Positions 1-11,108 of a stretch of DNA of 64,000 bases are shown piece by piece. The notes below the pieces were generated by a model that had not been told where the DNA came from, made no database searches, and saw only the letters and a list, made by a program, of their open reading frames with translations. This DNA is from Sulfidibacterium sp964549335 (lineage in GTDB: Bacteria > Bacteroidota > Bacteroidia > Bacteroidales > F082), in the NCBI GenBank assembly GCA_964549335.1, contig CAZJUQ010000046.1, positions 1-64,000 of the forward strand. Reading direction: 5' to 3'. How positions within the stretch are numbered: position 1 is the stretch's first letter; each line of letters starts with the position of its first letter. The position numbers and the translations under genes are program-made.

Positions 1-477
1 CATTACTTTAAGAGGTTCACCTTCTTCATTAGTGGCAATACCAGGTTGTATTACAACGTATCGTTCGTAATATATTATTGTATCTAGTTTTTTTGTAGGT
101 AAACCTAACAGATAACCAATTTTGTTTGGTAGTGATTTGAAATACCAAATATGAGCTACCGGTACAACTAGAGATATATGCCCTGAACGTTCTCTACGAA
201 CTTTTTTTTCAGTAACTTCTACTCCGCAACGGTCGCATACAATACCTTTGTATCTAATTCTTTTATACTTGCCGCAATGGCATTCGTAATCTTTTACAGG
301 TCCGAAAATGCGTTCGCAAAACAATCCGTCGCGTTCGGGCTTGTATGTTCTGTAGTTAATGGTTTCAGGTTTTAACACTTCGCCGTACGAACGCTCCAAA
401 ATTGTTTCGGGCGAAGCGAGGCTAATGGTTATTTTATTAAAACTGCTGGGTATTTTGACATCTTGTCTGAAAGCCAT
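1..477 (-). CDS. rpoC: DNA-directed RNA polymerase subunit beta' (N-terminal part, cut by window edge)
   Basis: This is the start of the largest RNA polymerase subunit. Translated from the ATG at 477, it gives 159 codons beginning MAFRQDVKIPSSFNKITISL. It contains the N-terminal zinc-binding cysteines of beta' (CHCGKYKR followed by CDRCGVEV) and the segment KPERDGLFCERIFGP. The rest lies beyond base 1. It follows rpoB by 43 bases on the same strand, the usual rpoBC order, and should be co-transcribed with it. The ORF is open to the window edge, and nothing suggests it is broken. Confidence 0.96.
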   Translation of the reverse strand, partial: MAFRQDVKIPSSFNKITISLASPETILERSYGEVLKPETINYRTYKPERDGLFCERIFGPVKDYECHCGKYKRIRYKGIVCDRCGVEVTEKKVRRERSGHISLVVPVAHIWYFKSLPNKIGYLLGLPTKKLDTIIYYERYVVIQPGIATNEEGEPLKVM

Positions 478-520
478 ATTTTAGTATATTATTGTTTTCA
501 AAAAAATTTAAAAAATAAAA

Positions 521-4330
<3,810 letters not shown>

Positions 4331-4417
4331 GGTAAAATAGTTTTAAGATTTGTAAAAATGCGGCCTGAATACAAGCCGATAAAAAATAATGTAAGAAAAA
4401 AAGAACATATAGCCACA

Positions 4418-4445
4418 AACCTCTATCCCAAAAAGGGTAGAGGTT
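4418..4445 (-). terminator. Hairpin between rplL and rpoB (attenuator or processing site)
   Basis: The arms ACCTCTAtCCC (4419-4429) and GGGTAGAGGT (4435-4444) pair over ten base pairs with one bulged base and a five-base A/T loop. No clean U-tract follows on the minus strand, so it is more likely a partial attenuator or RNA-processing site than a full terminator. Enterobacterial rplL-rpoB spacers also hold an attenuator and an RNase III site, which is a positional parallel only. Confidence 0.5.
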
Positions 4446-4469
4446 GTAGCATATTTTGAAAATAGAAAA

Positions 4470-4847
4470 CTATTTTATTTCCACTTCAGCACCAACTTCT
4501 TCGAGCTGGGTTTTGAGGGCTTCGGCTTCATCTTTCGATACGCCTTCTTTAATTGCTTTAGGTGCAGCGTCAACGAGTTCTTTCGATTCTTTAAGACCCA
4601 AACTGGTAAGTTCTTTAACCAGTTTAACCACTTTCAATTTCGACTGGCCGGCTGCTTTCAAAATAACATCGAAAGATGTTTTTTCTTCTTCGGCGGCACC
4701 ACCTTCGGCAGCGCCGGGAGCAGCAACTGCAACAGCTGCAGCAGCAGGCTCAATACCATATTCTTCTTTAAGAATGTCAGCAAGTTCGTTAACTTCTTTA
4801 ACTGTAAGATTAACCAGTTGTTCTGCAAATGCTTTTAAATCTGCCAT
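4470..4847 (-). CDS. rplL: 50S ribosomal protein L7/L12
   Basis: Multimeric stalk protein of the large subunit that recruits translation GTPases. It has 125 residues: an N-terminal dimerisation helix (KAFAEQLVNLTVKEVNELAD), an Ala/Gly-rich hinge around residues 35-55 (AAAAVAVAAPGAAEGGAAEE) and the C-terminal domain with KTSFDVILKAAGQSKLKVVK and GLKESKELVDAAPK. It follows rplJ in the usual L10-L12 order; L10 is the anchor on which L7/L12 dimers assemble. Confidence 0.98.
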   Translation of the reverse strand: MADLKAFAEQLVNLTVKEVNELADILKEEYGIEPAAAAVAVAAPGAAEGGAAEEEKTSFDVILKAAGQSKLKVVKLVKELTSLGLKESKELVDAAPKAIKEGVSKDEAEALKTQLEEVGAEVEIK

Positions 4848-4903
4848 TTTTTATTGTATTTAAATTGTTAATTAATTCTGTTTTTTTATAATGATTTTTT
4901 TCC

Positions 4904-5425
4904 TTATTCAGCTTTTTCGGATAAGGTTTTAAGAATTCCGGAAAGTTTGCTACCACCGGATTGTAACGACGAAATAACGTTTTTAGCAGGCGATTGAAGG
5001 AGTGCGATAACATCTGCAATAAGTTCGTTTTTCGATTTTATTGCGGCAAGGAAATCGAGCATATCGTCTCCAAGATAAACGGTCTCTTCGATAAAGGCAC
5101 CTTTTAACTGGGGGCGGTCCGATTTTTTCCTGAACTCTTTAATAAGTTTTGCCGGCGCACTACCGCTTTCCGAAAACATAAGAGCGGTATTTCCCTTCAA
5201 AATCCCGTACAAATCATCAAACTCTTTATCAACATTTTCCATTGCTTTTCTGAGAAGGGTATTTTTTACCACCTGCATTTTAATATTGTATTTAAAACAC
5301 ATTCTTCTCAGGTTACCGGTATTTTCGGCATCAAGTTCCGAAATATCGGTCAGATAGAAATTGTTGTTTTCTTTAAGTTGTTGTGTTAAAGAATCGATGA
5401 GTACTTTTTTATCTTCTTTTCTCAT
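4904..5425 (-). CDS. rplJ: 50S ribosomal protein L10
   Basis: Base of the ribosomal stalk, 173 residues. It begins MRKEDKKVLIDSLTQQLKEN and has the family pattern FKYNIKMQVVKNTLLRKAM followed by LKGNTALMFS. The C-terminal helical tail (AKNVISSLQSGGSKLSGILK) is where L7/L12 dimers bind. The gene lies between rplA and rplL. In many bacteria L10-L12 represses its own leader, but no obvious leader structure was identified here in the 22-base gap to rplA. Confidence 0.98.
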   Translation of the reverse strand: MRKEDKKVLIDSLTQQLKENNNFYLTDISELDAENTGNLRRMCFKYNIKMQVVKNTLLRKAMENVDKEFDDLYGILKGNTALMFSESGSAPAKLIKEFRKKSDRPQLKGAFIEETVYLGDDMLDFLAAIKSKNELIADVIALLQSPAKNVISSLQSGGSKLSGILKTLSEKAE

Positions 5426-5447
5426 AACAATTACATGTTTTAGCAGG

Positions 5448-6143
5448 TTAAGCGGTTATAGATTTAAGCTCTACCTTGATACCGGGGCTCATGGTGCTGG
5501 AAATGTAAAGGCTCTTAACATAAGTACCTTTGGCTGCCGAGGGTTTAAGTTTGATAATTGTGGTAACAAGCTCGCGGATATTTTCCTCAAGCATTTTATT
5601 ATCGAAACTTACCTTTCCCACAGGCGAATGAATGATTCCGTATTTATCGACTTTAAAATCGATTTTACCTGCTTTTGCGGCAGCCACCGCTTTTCCGACT
5701 TCCATGGTTACGGTACCGGTTTTGGGGTTAGGCATAAGACCACGAGGTCCTAATATTCTACCTAACTGCCCTACCTTAGGCATAACGCTGGGCATTGTAA
5801 TAACAACGTCAATATCCGTCCAACCGTTTTTGATTTTTTGGATATATTCGTCGAGTCCAACGTAATCGGCACCTGCATTTTTAGCTTCTTCTTCTTTATC
5901 AGGCGTACACAGCACAAGGACTTTCATCTCCTTACCTGTTCCGTGAGGAAGGGTAACGGAGCCTCTCACCATTTGATTGGCTTTACGAGGGTCAACGCCG
6001 AGGCGTATGCTCAAGTCCACTGAAGCGTCGAATTTTGTATAAGTAATTTTCTTTACAATATCAACAGCTTCTGCCAAGGAGTACTCTTGATTTTTGTCGA
6101 ATTTGGCTAATGCTTCTTTGTGTTTTTTTGTCAATTTTGCCAT
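5448..6143 (-). CDS. rplA: 50S ribosomal protein L1
   Basis: Ribosomal protein of the L1 stalk, which helps release tRNA from the E site; 231 residues. Recognisable segments are VDLSIRLGVDPRKANQMVRG, the L1 signature around MPKVGQLGRILGPRGLMPNP, and KTGTVTMEVGKAVAAAKAGK. A Shine-Dalgarno-like AGGAGGAG lies about five bases before the ATG at 6143. It sits directly downstream of rplK, with 23 bases between them. Confidence 0.98.
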   Translation of the reverse strand: MAKLTKKHKEALAKFDKNQEYSLAEAVDIVKKITYTKFDASVDLSIRLGVDPRKANQMVRGSVTLPHGTGKEMKVLVLCTPDKEEEAKNAGADYVGLDEYIQKIKNGWTDIDVVITMPSVMPKVGQLGRILGPRGLMPNPKTGTVTMEVGKAVAAAKAGKIDFKVDKYGIIHSPVGKVSFDNKMLEENIRELVTTIIKLKPSAAKGTYVKSLYISSTMSPGIKVELKSITA

Positions 6144-6166
6144 ATTCTCCTCCTTTTAACAGATTA

Positions 6167-6610
6167 TTAATTATTTCCGGGGAATTCACCGGTTACCGTC
6201 ACCCCCATACTTCGTGCAGTGCCAGCTACCATTTTCATTGCCGATTCAACGGTGAAAGCATTTAAGTCTTTCATTTTGGCTTCGGCAATTTCCCTTACCT
6301 GATCCCAGGTAATTTTGGCAACTTTAACACGGTTTGGTTCCGCCGAACCTTTTTTCAGTTTGGCAGCTTCCATAATTTGCACTGCAACCGGCGGTGTTTT
6401 GATGATGAAATCAAAGGATTTGTCTTTGTAAACGGTAATGATAACAGGCACCACCTTACCGGCTTGATCCTGTGTACGAGCATTAAACTGTTTACAAAAC
6501 TCCATGATATTCACCCCTTTGGCACCTAACGCCGGCCCTACGGGAGGTGATGGGTTTGCGGCTCCACCCTTAATCTGTAATTTTATTAATCCACTTACTT
6601 CTTTTGCCAT
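6167..6610 (-). CDS. rplK: 50S ribosomal protein L11
   Basis: Protein of the GTPase-associated centre of the large subunit, 147 residues. The N-terminal KLQIKGGAANPSPPVGPALG and the following GVNIMEFCKQFNA are the hallmark L11 segments. The C-terminal rRNA-binding domain ends in GTARSMGVTVTGEFPGNN. It lies between nusG and rplA in the conserved order. Confidence 0.98.
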   Translation of the reverse strand: MAKEVSGLIKLQIKGGAANPSPPVGPALGAKGVNIMEFCKQFNARTQDQAGKVVPVIITVYKDKSFDFIIKTPPVAVQIMEAAKLKKGSAEPNRVKVAKITWDQVREIAEAKMKDLNAFTVESAMKMVAGTARSMGVTVTGEFPGNN

Positions 6611-6647
6611 TTTAAACCCATTGTTTAAAATTAAAAATTCGTTAACT

Positions 6648-7193
6648 CTATTCTTTTTCCACCTGCATAAATCCCAACTCCAAAGGTGTTTTTCTTCCGA
6701 AAATCTTAACCATAACCTTCAGTTTTTTCTTTTCTTCGTTTATTTCCTCGATTGTGCCGGTAAAGCTGTTGAAAGGACCGTCAATAACTTTAACGCTTTC
6801 GCCAACTATAAAAGGCACATTAACTCCTTCGCCTTGTTCGGCAAGTTCGTCAACTTTTCCGAGGATACGTTTAACTTCGGCCGGTCTAAGAGGTTCGGGC
6901 ACTCCACGTGTACCGAGAAAACCAAGCACATCGGGGATATTTCTTATTATGTGGCGAGTTTCGCCGCTCAAGTCGGCTTCTATCAATACGTAACCGGGGA
7001 AATAGTTTCTCTCTTTACTTATTTTTTTCCCTTTTCGTATTTGATAAACTTTTTCGGTAGGAATAAGAACTTGAGTGATTTTATCTTCGAGCCCGAGACG
7101 TTTAATCTCGCTTTCGAGATAATCTTTCACTCTCTTTTCCTTTCCGCTTATGGCTCTAACCACATACCACCTAATGCCTGATTCTACGCTCAT
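6648..7193 (-). CDS. nusG: Transcription termination/antitermination protein NusG
   Basis: Elongation factor that bridges RNA polymerase to Rho or to the ribosome; 181 residues. The NGN domain begins WYVVRAISGKEKRVKDYLE and contains NYFPGYVLIEADL and VLGFLGTRGVPEPL. The C-terminal KOW domain contains VGESVKVIDGPFNSFTG. It follows secE and precedes rplK, the standard secE-nusG-rplK order. Confidence 0.98.
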   Translation of the reverse strand: MSVESGIRWYVVRAISGKEKRVKDYLESEIKRLGLEDKITQVLIPTEKVYQIRKGKKISKERNYFPGYVLIEADLSGETRHIIRNIPDVLGFLGTRGVPEPLRPAEVKRILGKVDELAEQGEGVNVPFIVGESVKVIDGPFNSFTGTIEEINEEKKKLKVMVKIFGRKTPLELGFMQVEKE

Positions 7194-7263
7194 TTTGCAG
7201 GGGAGTTCTGAATTTTGTTAACAGTTAATATATAATAAGTTAAAACAGTGCTTTTTCATCATT

Positions 7264-7461
7264 TTAGAACATGCTGTAAAAGCGTTCCAAAATTGTTGAA
7301 AACGAGATATCCATCAAATAAACGACAAAAGCGATTATCAGGGAAGCAACGGATACCACAATCGCACTATTTTGCAGCTCACTCCAAGTTGGCCAGGTCA
7401 CCTTTTGCGACCATTCCAAATAACTCTCTTTTACATAATTCGAAATGCTAAACTTTGCCAT
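7264..7461 (-). CDS. secE: Preprotein translocase subunit SecE
   Basis: Small single-span subunit of the SecYEG channel, 65 residues. The start at 7461 (MAKFSISNYVKESYLEW) was chosen because the longer in-frame ORF runs into the tRNA-Trp gene. It has the family pattern of an amphipathic helix with KVTWPTWSELQNSA followed by one membrane helix (IVVSVASLIIAFVVYLMD). The gene lies between tRNA-Trp and nusG, as in many bacteria. Confidence 0.95.
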   Translation of the reverse strand: MAKFSISNYVKESYLEWSQKVTWPTWSELQNSAIVVSVASLIIAFVVYLMDISFSTILERFYSMF

Positions 7462-7478
7462 TGTCTTACTTGTTTGTG

Positions 7479-7551
7479 CACGGGTGGTAGGAATCGAACC
7501 CACAACCAACGGTTTTGGAGACCGCTACTCTACCAATTGAGCTACACCCGT
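7479..7551 (-). tRNA. trnW: tRNA-Trp (anticodon CCA)
   Basis: A 73-base cloverleaf on the minus strand. Acceptor arms are ACGGGTG and CACCCGT, the anticodon loop is CTCCAAA giving anticodon CCA, and the T-arm contains GGTTCGATTCC. The discriminator is G and no CCA end is encoded. It lies between tuf and secE. Confidence 0.97.
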
Positions 7552-7566
7552 ATTTATTAGCCACCA

Positions 7567-7596
7567 AAGGTTTTCCGGAGATTTCCGGAAAACCTT
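7567..7596 (-). terminator. 12-bp perfect stem-loop between tuf and tRNA-Trp
   Basis: AAGGTTTTCCGG (7567-7578) and CCGGAAAACCTT (7585-7596) are perfectly complementary with a six-base loop. No U-tract follows on the minus strand, so complete termination is doubtful. It is probably an mRNA 3'-end stabiliser or a processing point that separates the tuf message from tRNA-Trp and secE. Confidence 0.5.
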
Positions 7597-7628
7597 CAGT
7601 GACAAATATTATTATTTTATTCTTGATA

Positions 7629-8819
7629 TTAGTCGTCAAGAATTTCGGTAACCTGACCGGCGCCAACGGTACGTCCACCTTCGCGGATAGCAAAGCGGAG
7701 ACCTTTGTTCATGGCTATGTCGGAAATAAGTTTCACTTCGATAGTGAGGTTATCACCGGGCATTACCATTTCAACGCCTTCAGGAAGAATTATTTCACCG
7801 GTAACATCGGTTGTTCTGAAATAGAATTGAGGACGATAGTTGTTGTGGAACGGTGTATGACGTCCACCCTCTTCTTTTTTAAGGATATAAACCTCGGCTT
7901 TGAAGTGGTTGTGAGGTGTTACCGAACCGGGAGCGGCGATAACCATACCACGGCGGATTTCATTTTTATCGATACCGCGGAGCAAAAGTCCTGCGTTATC
8001 ACCGGCCATACCTTCGTCAAGAATTTTACGGAACATTTCAACACCGGTAACAACCGATTTAAGTTTTTCGGCACCCATACCGATAATTTCAACGGGATCG
8101 CCGGTATGAATGATACCAGTTTCGATTCTTCCGGTAGCAACGGTACCACGACCTGTAATTGAGAATACGTCCTCAATAGGCATCAAGAAAGGTTTTTGGT
8201 CGTCACGAACAGGCAAAGGAATCCAAGTGTCGCAAGCATCCATCAGTTCGATGATTTTCTCACGCCATTTGGGTTCGCCGTTCAAAGCGCCGAGAGCCGA
8301 ACCTTGAATAATGGGTGTGTTGTCGCCGTCGAAATCGTAGAAATTCAGAAGGTCTCTGATTTCCATATCAACGAGTTCGAGGAGCTCTTCGTCGTCAACC
8401 ATGTCAACCTTATTCATAAAAACTACAATACGCGGTACACCTACCTGACGTGCAAGAAGGATGTGTTCGCGGGTTTGAGGCATAGGACCGTCGGTGGCAG
8501 CTACAACAAGGATAGCGCCGTCCATTTGAGCAGCACCTGTTACCATGTTTTTAACGTAGTCGGCGTGACCGGGGCAGTCAACGTGAGCATAGTGACGGTT
8601 TTTTGTCTGATACTCAACGTGAGCTGTATTAATAGTAATACCTCTTTCTTTTTCTTCAGGTGCATTGTCGATAGCATCGAAAGACGTAAACTCTGCCAAA
8701 CCTTCATCTTGTAGTGTAAGTGTAATGGCAGCAGTTAAAGTGGTTTTTCCATGATCGACGTGACCAATAGTCCCAATATTTACGTGCGGTTTGGAACGTT
8801 CGAATTTTTCTTTAGCCAT
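7629..8819 (-). CDS. tuf: Translation elongation factor Tu
   Basis: GTPase that delivers aminoacyl-tRNA to the ribosome; 396 residues, full length. The G motifs are intact: GHVDHGKTT (P-loop), RGITIN (switch I), DCPGH, NKVD and a later SAL. Domains 2 and 3 follow, with GRGTVATGRIE and the C-terminal REGGRTVGAGQVTEI. It is preceded by four tRNA genes (Thr, Tyr, Gly, Thr in transcription order), the same order as the enterobacterial thrU-tyrU-glyT-thrT-tufB locus. Confidence 0.99.
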   Translation of the reverse strand: MAKEKFERSKPHVNIGTIGHVDHGKTTLTAAITLTLQDEGLAEFTSFDAIDNAPEEKERGITINTAHVEYQTKNRHYAHVDCPGHADYVKNMVTGAAQMDGAILVVAATDGPMPQTREHILLARQVGVPRIVVFMNKVDMVDDEELLELVDMEIRDLLNFYDFDGDNTPIIQGSALGALNGEPKWREKIIELMDACDTWIPLPVRDDQKPFLMPIEDVFSITGRGTVATGRIETGIIHTGDPVEIIGMGAEKLKSVVTGVEMFRKILDEGMAGDNAGLLLRGIDKNEIRRGMVIAAPGSVTPHNHFKAEVYILKKEEGGRHTPFHNNYRPQFYFRTTDVTGEIILPEGVEMVMPGDNLTIEVKLISDIAMNKGLRFAIREGGRTVGAGQVTEILDD

Positions 8820-8873
8820 ATTAAAATTATTTAAAGTTAAAAGTTAAATTATTTACAAATTTTCCCTCAAGAG

Positions 8874-8945
8874 AGCCGAGGACGAGAATTGAACTCGTGA
8901 CCCCTTCCTTACCAAGGAAGTGCTCTACCCCTGAGCTACCCCGGC
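8874..8945 (-). tRNA. trnT: tRNA-Thr (anticodon GGT)
   Basis: A 72-base cloverleaf. Acceptor 5' GCCGGGG pairs with 3' CCTCGGC (one G-U). The anticodon stem CTTCC/GGAAG encloses TTGGTAA, giving anticodon GGT. The discriminator is T and no CCA is encoded. It is the tRNA nearest to tuf. Confidence 0.97.
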
Positions 8946-8953
8946 AAAGCGTG

Positions 8954-9026
8954 AGCGGGAAACCGGACTCGAACCGGCCACCTACAGCTTGGAAGGCTGT
9001 CGCTCTACCAGATGAGCTACTCCCGC
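8954..9026 (-). tRNA. trnG: tRNA-Gly (anticodon TCC)
   Basis: A 73-base cloverleaf. Acceptor GCGGGAG pairs with TTCCCGC. The anticodon stem ACAGC/GCTGT encloses CTTCCAA, giving anticodon TCC. It lies eight bases from the neighbouring tRNA-Thr and was probably cut from one transcript. Confidence 0.97.
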
Positions 9027-9089
9027 TTTTGCAAGAGGATACAAAAACTTTCAATTGAAATTTCCATACCCTGAAACCTTGCTTTTTTG

Positions 9090-9171
9090 TGGGGGGAGGA
9101 GGATTCGAACCTCCGAAGGCTAAGCCAACAGATTTACAGTCTGCCCCGTTTGACCGCTTCGGTATCCCCCC
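9090..9171 (-). tRNA. trnY: tRNA-Tyr (anticodon GTA)
   Basis: An 82-base class II tRNA with a long variable arm. Acceptor GGGGGGA pairs with TCCCCCC, the anticodon loop CTGTAAA gives anticodon GTA, and the T-arm contains GGTTCGAATCC. The discriminator is A. Confidence 0.97.
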
Positions 9172-9199
9172 AACGTTTTTCTCAATATGTTTACGAACG

Positions 9200-9273
9200 A
9201 GCCAGCAGAGGGATTCGAACCCCCGACCGGCTGATTACAAATCAGCTGCTCTGGCCGACTGAGCTATGCTGGC
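9200..9273 (-). tRNA. trnT: tRNA-Thr (anticodon TGT)
   Basis: A 74-base cloverleaf. Acceptor GCCAGCA pairs with TGCTGGC. The anticodon stem GCTGA/TCAGC encloses TTTGTAA, giving anticodon TGT. It is the first gene of the tRNA-tuf transcription unit. The 240 bases upstream hold no gene, only the hpf terminator and presumably this unit's promoter, for which no strong consensus match was found. Confidence 0.97.
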
Positions 9274-9426
9274 AACTCTGTCATTTTCCGGCAAAGCATT
9301 AATTAATGTTTAATCTTTACCTTTTATCCGTACCGAACTTTACAAATGTTAAAAAATGTAATCGGCAAGGCTTTCTTTTTATTAGCTCATTTGCTTTTAA
9401 AATCAATACTTTCAGAACTTCCGCAT

Positions 9427-9457
9427 AAAAAAACAGACCTCTCCGTAAAAAGGTCTG
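9427..9457 (-). terminator. Rho-independent terminator after hpf
   Basis: On the minus strand the perfect seven-base stem CAGACCT/AGGTCTG (9451-9457 and 9434-9440, ten-base loop) is followed by seven T residues (9433-9427). It lies 57 bases past the hpf stop codon, so it ends the rpsU/xerC/hpf region and insulates the tRNA-tuf unit. Confidence 0.8.
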
Positions 9458-9513
9458 CAAAAATATATAGTTTAGTTTTAATAACCAAACTAATTTGAAA
9501 AAAAATTTTTAAA

Positions 9514-9810
9514 TTATTTTTTATAGCGATCTTTTCGCTTTTCAATCTGTTTTTTCAAAGCGTCAACTGCCATATCCGTAGCCTCTTCGAAGGTTTTGGA
9601 CTGTTTTTTGGCAAAGAGGTCATACCCCTTCAAATTGAGTTTGATTTCCGTGATTTTGTTTTCACGCGTGTCGGATTTATCGACTCTGAGGATAACTTCC
9701 GAGCTCAAAACTTCGTCGAACATGTTTGTAAGTTTGTTTACTTTCCGTTCGATAAAGGTTTCGAGCTTTTGATCGGTTTTAAAATGTACCGAACTAATGT
9801 TTACGTTCAT
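9514..9810 (-). CDS. hpf: Short ribosome hibernation promoting factor (HPF/RaiA family)
   Basis: A 98-residue protein of the sigma-54 modulation/S30EA family, which dimerises or silences ribosomes in stationary phase. It shows the short-form pattern MNVNISSVHFKTDQKLETFI, then VDKSDTRENKITEIKLNLKG and EEATDMAVDALKKQIEKRKDR. There is no long C-terminal dimerisation domain. A clear AGGAGG lies about nine bases before the ATG. It is encoded just after xerC, an arrangement common in Bacteroidota. Confidence 0.93.
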   Translation of the reverse strand: MNVNISSVHFKTDQKLETFIERKVNKLTNMFDEVLSSEVILRVDKSDTRENKITEIKLNLKGYDLFAKKQSKTFEEATDMAVDALKKQIEKRKDRYKK

Positions 9811-9833
9811 AATAAACCTCCTTTTAAATTAAA

Positions 9834-10721
9834 TTAGCCCTTTGCCCTGGGGTGGGCTTGGGAATATATTGATTTTAACTGTTCTATTGTCGTATGGGTA
9901 TATATTTGTGTTGTTGACAGGTTAACATGTCCCAACAATTCTTTTATGTTTTGCAAGGGTGCTCCCCCGTTTAGCAAATGTGTTGCAAAGGTGTGCCGTA
10001 ATATGTGGGGGCTCTTTTTCCCTTTGACATATCCCGAGAGTTCGTTTTGCACTATCCGGTAAATAAACTTGGGGTAGGTTTTGGCACCTTTATCTGTCAC
10101 TATTAAAAAAGTTGAAGCGGTATTCCCGAATTGTTTTTCCTTTAATTCAATGTAACTTTTTACTTTCTCTTTCAAGATATCCGAAAACGGGATTAAACGT
10201 TCTTTGTTCCGTTTTCCTTTTACCTTTAAAATACCTGTTGAAAAATCAAATGAATCGGGGGTAAGGTTGATAAGTTCGCTCAAACGGATACCTGTTTGGT
10301 AAAATATTTCCAACACCAACAGGTTGCGCACGCTTTTGAAATCATCATTTTTCTCTTTGCTATATAATAAGGTGTTCAATTTCTCTTTTTCGACATATGC
10401 GGGAAGGCGTTTCGGTTGTTTCAGTGTTTTTATGTTTATTGCAGGATTGTCTTTTAAAATACCTTCCAACTGCAAAAATCGGTAAAACGATTTCAAAGTG
10501 CTGAGTTTACGGTTTATTGTTCTCGGGTTTAAACCTTTGTCCATTAAATATACTATCCACGAGCGAATCATATCGGGAGTGGCTTTAGCGGGCTGCGGAT
10601 TTTCGAAATGTTCAGTCAGGAAAGAGACATATTGGAGCAAGTCTTTTTTGTAAGCATTAGTGGTATGTGGCGAAAACCGTTTTTCGAAAGATATGTATTT
10701 AACAAAACTTGAAATGCCCAT
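9834..10721 (-). CDS. xerC: Tyrosine recombinase XerC/XerD family
   Basis: Site-specific recombinase that resolves chromosome dimers at dif; 295 residues, typical length. The N-terminal core-binding domain covers roughly residues 1-95 (FSPHTTNAYKKDLLQYVSFL). The catalytic domain has the full set: Arg in GIRLSELINL, Lys in the KGKRNKERLIPF hairpin, His and Arg in HILRHTFATHLL, and His and Tyr in LLGHVNLSTTQIYTHT. It lies between rpsU and hpf in a conserved housekeeping block, so it is a resident Xer protein and not a phage integrase. Its promoter is nested in the rpsU terminator. Confidence 0.93.
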   Translation of the reverse strand: MGISSFVKYISFEKRFSPHTTNAYKKDLLQYVSFLTEHFENPQPAKATPDMIRSWIVYLMDKGLNPRTINRKLSTLKSFYRFLQLEGILKDNPAINIKTLKQPKRLPAYVEKEKLNTLLYSKEKNDDFKSVRNLLVLEIFYQTGIRLSELINLTPDSFDFSTGILKVKGKRNKERLIPFSDILKEKVKSYIELKEKQFGNTASTFLIVTDKGAKTYPKFIYRIVQNELSGYVKGKKSPHILRHTFATHLLNGGAPLQNIKELLGHVNLSTTQIYTHTTIEQLKSIYSQAHPRAKG

Positions 10722-10723
10722 AT

Positions 10724-10777
10724 AAAAAAGAAACTTTGAACCAAAGATACGAAAAAAAGTAACTGGTTCAAAGTTTC
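10724..10777 (-). terminator. Rho-independent terminator after rpsU
   Basis: A perfect 14-bp inverted repeat, GAAACTTTGAACCA (10730-10743) and TGGTTCAAAGTTTC (10764-10777), with a 20-base loop is followed on the minus strand by six T residues (10729-10724). It lies between the rpsU stop and the xerC start and contains the xerC promoter. Confidence 0.8.
10742..10772 (-). promoter_or_regulatory. Bacteroidota-type promoter of xerC, nested in the rpsU terminator
   Basis: On the minus strand TTTG (10772-10769) is followed after 19 bases by TATCTTTG (10749-10742), matching the -33 TTTG and -7 TAnnTTTG consensus. Transcription would start near 10735, leaving a leader of about 14 bases before the xerC ATG at 10721. 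Confidence 0.65.
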
Positions 10778-10809
10778 CGGTAAAGAAAAATCCTAAAAAA
10801 AGCTAAAAT

Positions 10810-11004
10810 CTAACCTTGTTCGGCTTGACGAAGCTTTTGCACGTAAATGGCTTTTAAGCGTTGCTCTCTCCTTTTTACCGAAGGTTTAACAAAACGTTGT
10901 CCTTCGCGGAGTGCCCGCATTGTACCCGTTTTTTCAAACTTGCGTTTGTAACGTTTTAAAGCTCTGTCGATGTTTTCGCCTTCTTTTACAGGAATAATAA
11001 TCAT
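10810..11004 (-). CDS. rpsU: 30S ribosomal protein S21
   Basis: Small-subunit protein near the anti-Shine-Dalgarno region, 64 residues. Family features are VKEGENIDRALKRYKRKFEK and the basic tail SVKRREQRLKAIYVQKLRQ. It has its own promoter and terminator in the sequence, so it can be made independently of xerC and hpf. Confidence 0.95.
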   Translation of the reverse strand: MIIIPVKEGENIDRALKRYKRKFEKTGTMRALREGQRFVKPSVKRREQRLKAIYVQKLRQAEQG

Positions 11005-11063
11005 CTTAAATACCTACTTTCTTTTTTAATTAATAATAAAATACAAATGATTATTTCGGGCGG

Positions 11064-11071
11064 CAAAGGTA
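11064..11071 (-). promoter_or_regulatory. Candidate -7 element upstream of rpsU
   Basis: The minus strand reads TACCTTTG, an exact match to TAnnTTTG, 60 bases before the rpsU start. No good TTTG was found at -33; the region there is AT-rich. Confidence 0.45.
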
Positions 11072-11108
11072 AAAAATATTTTTTACCCCGAATAAAAACC
11101 GTAAAAAA

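Noticed and set aside
7462..7509. Longer secE start reaching into tRNA-Trp
   Set aside because: The extra 16 codons overlap the tRNA gene; the ATG at 7461 starts the known SecE sequence.
9834..10721. Phage or integron integrase
   Set aside because: It lies between rpsU and hpf in a housekeeping block, with no att sites or mobile genes nearby; it is a resident Xer recombinase.
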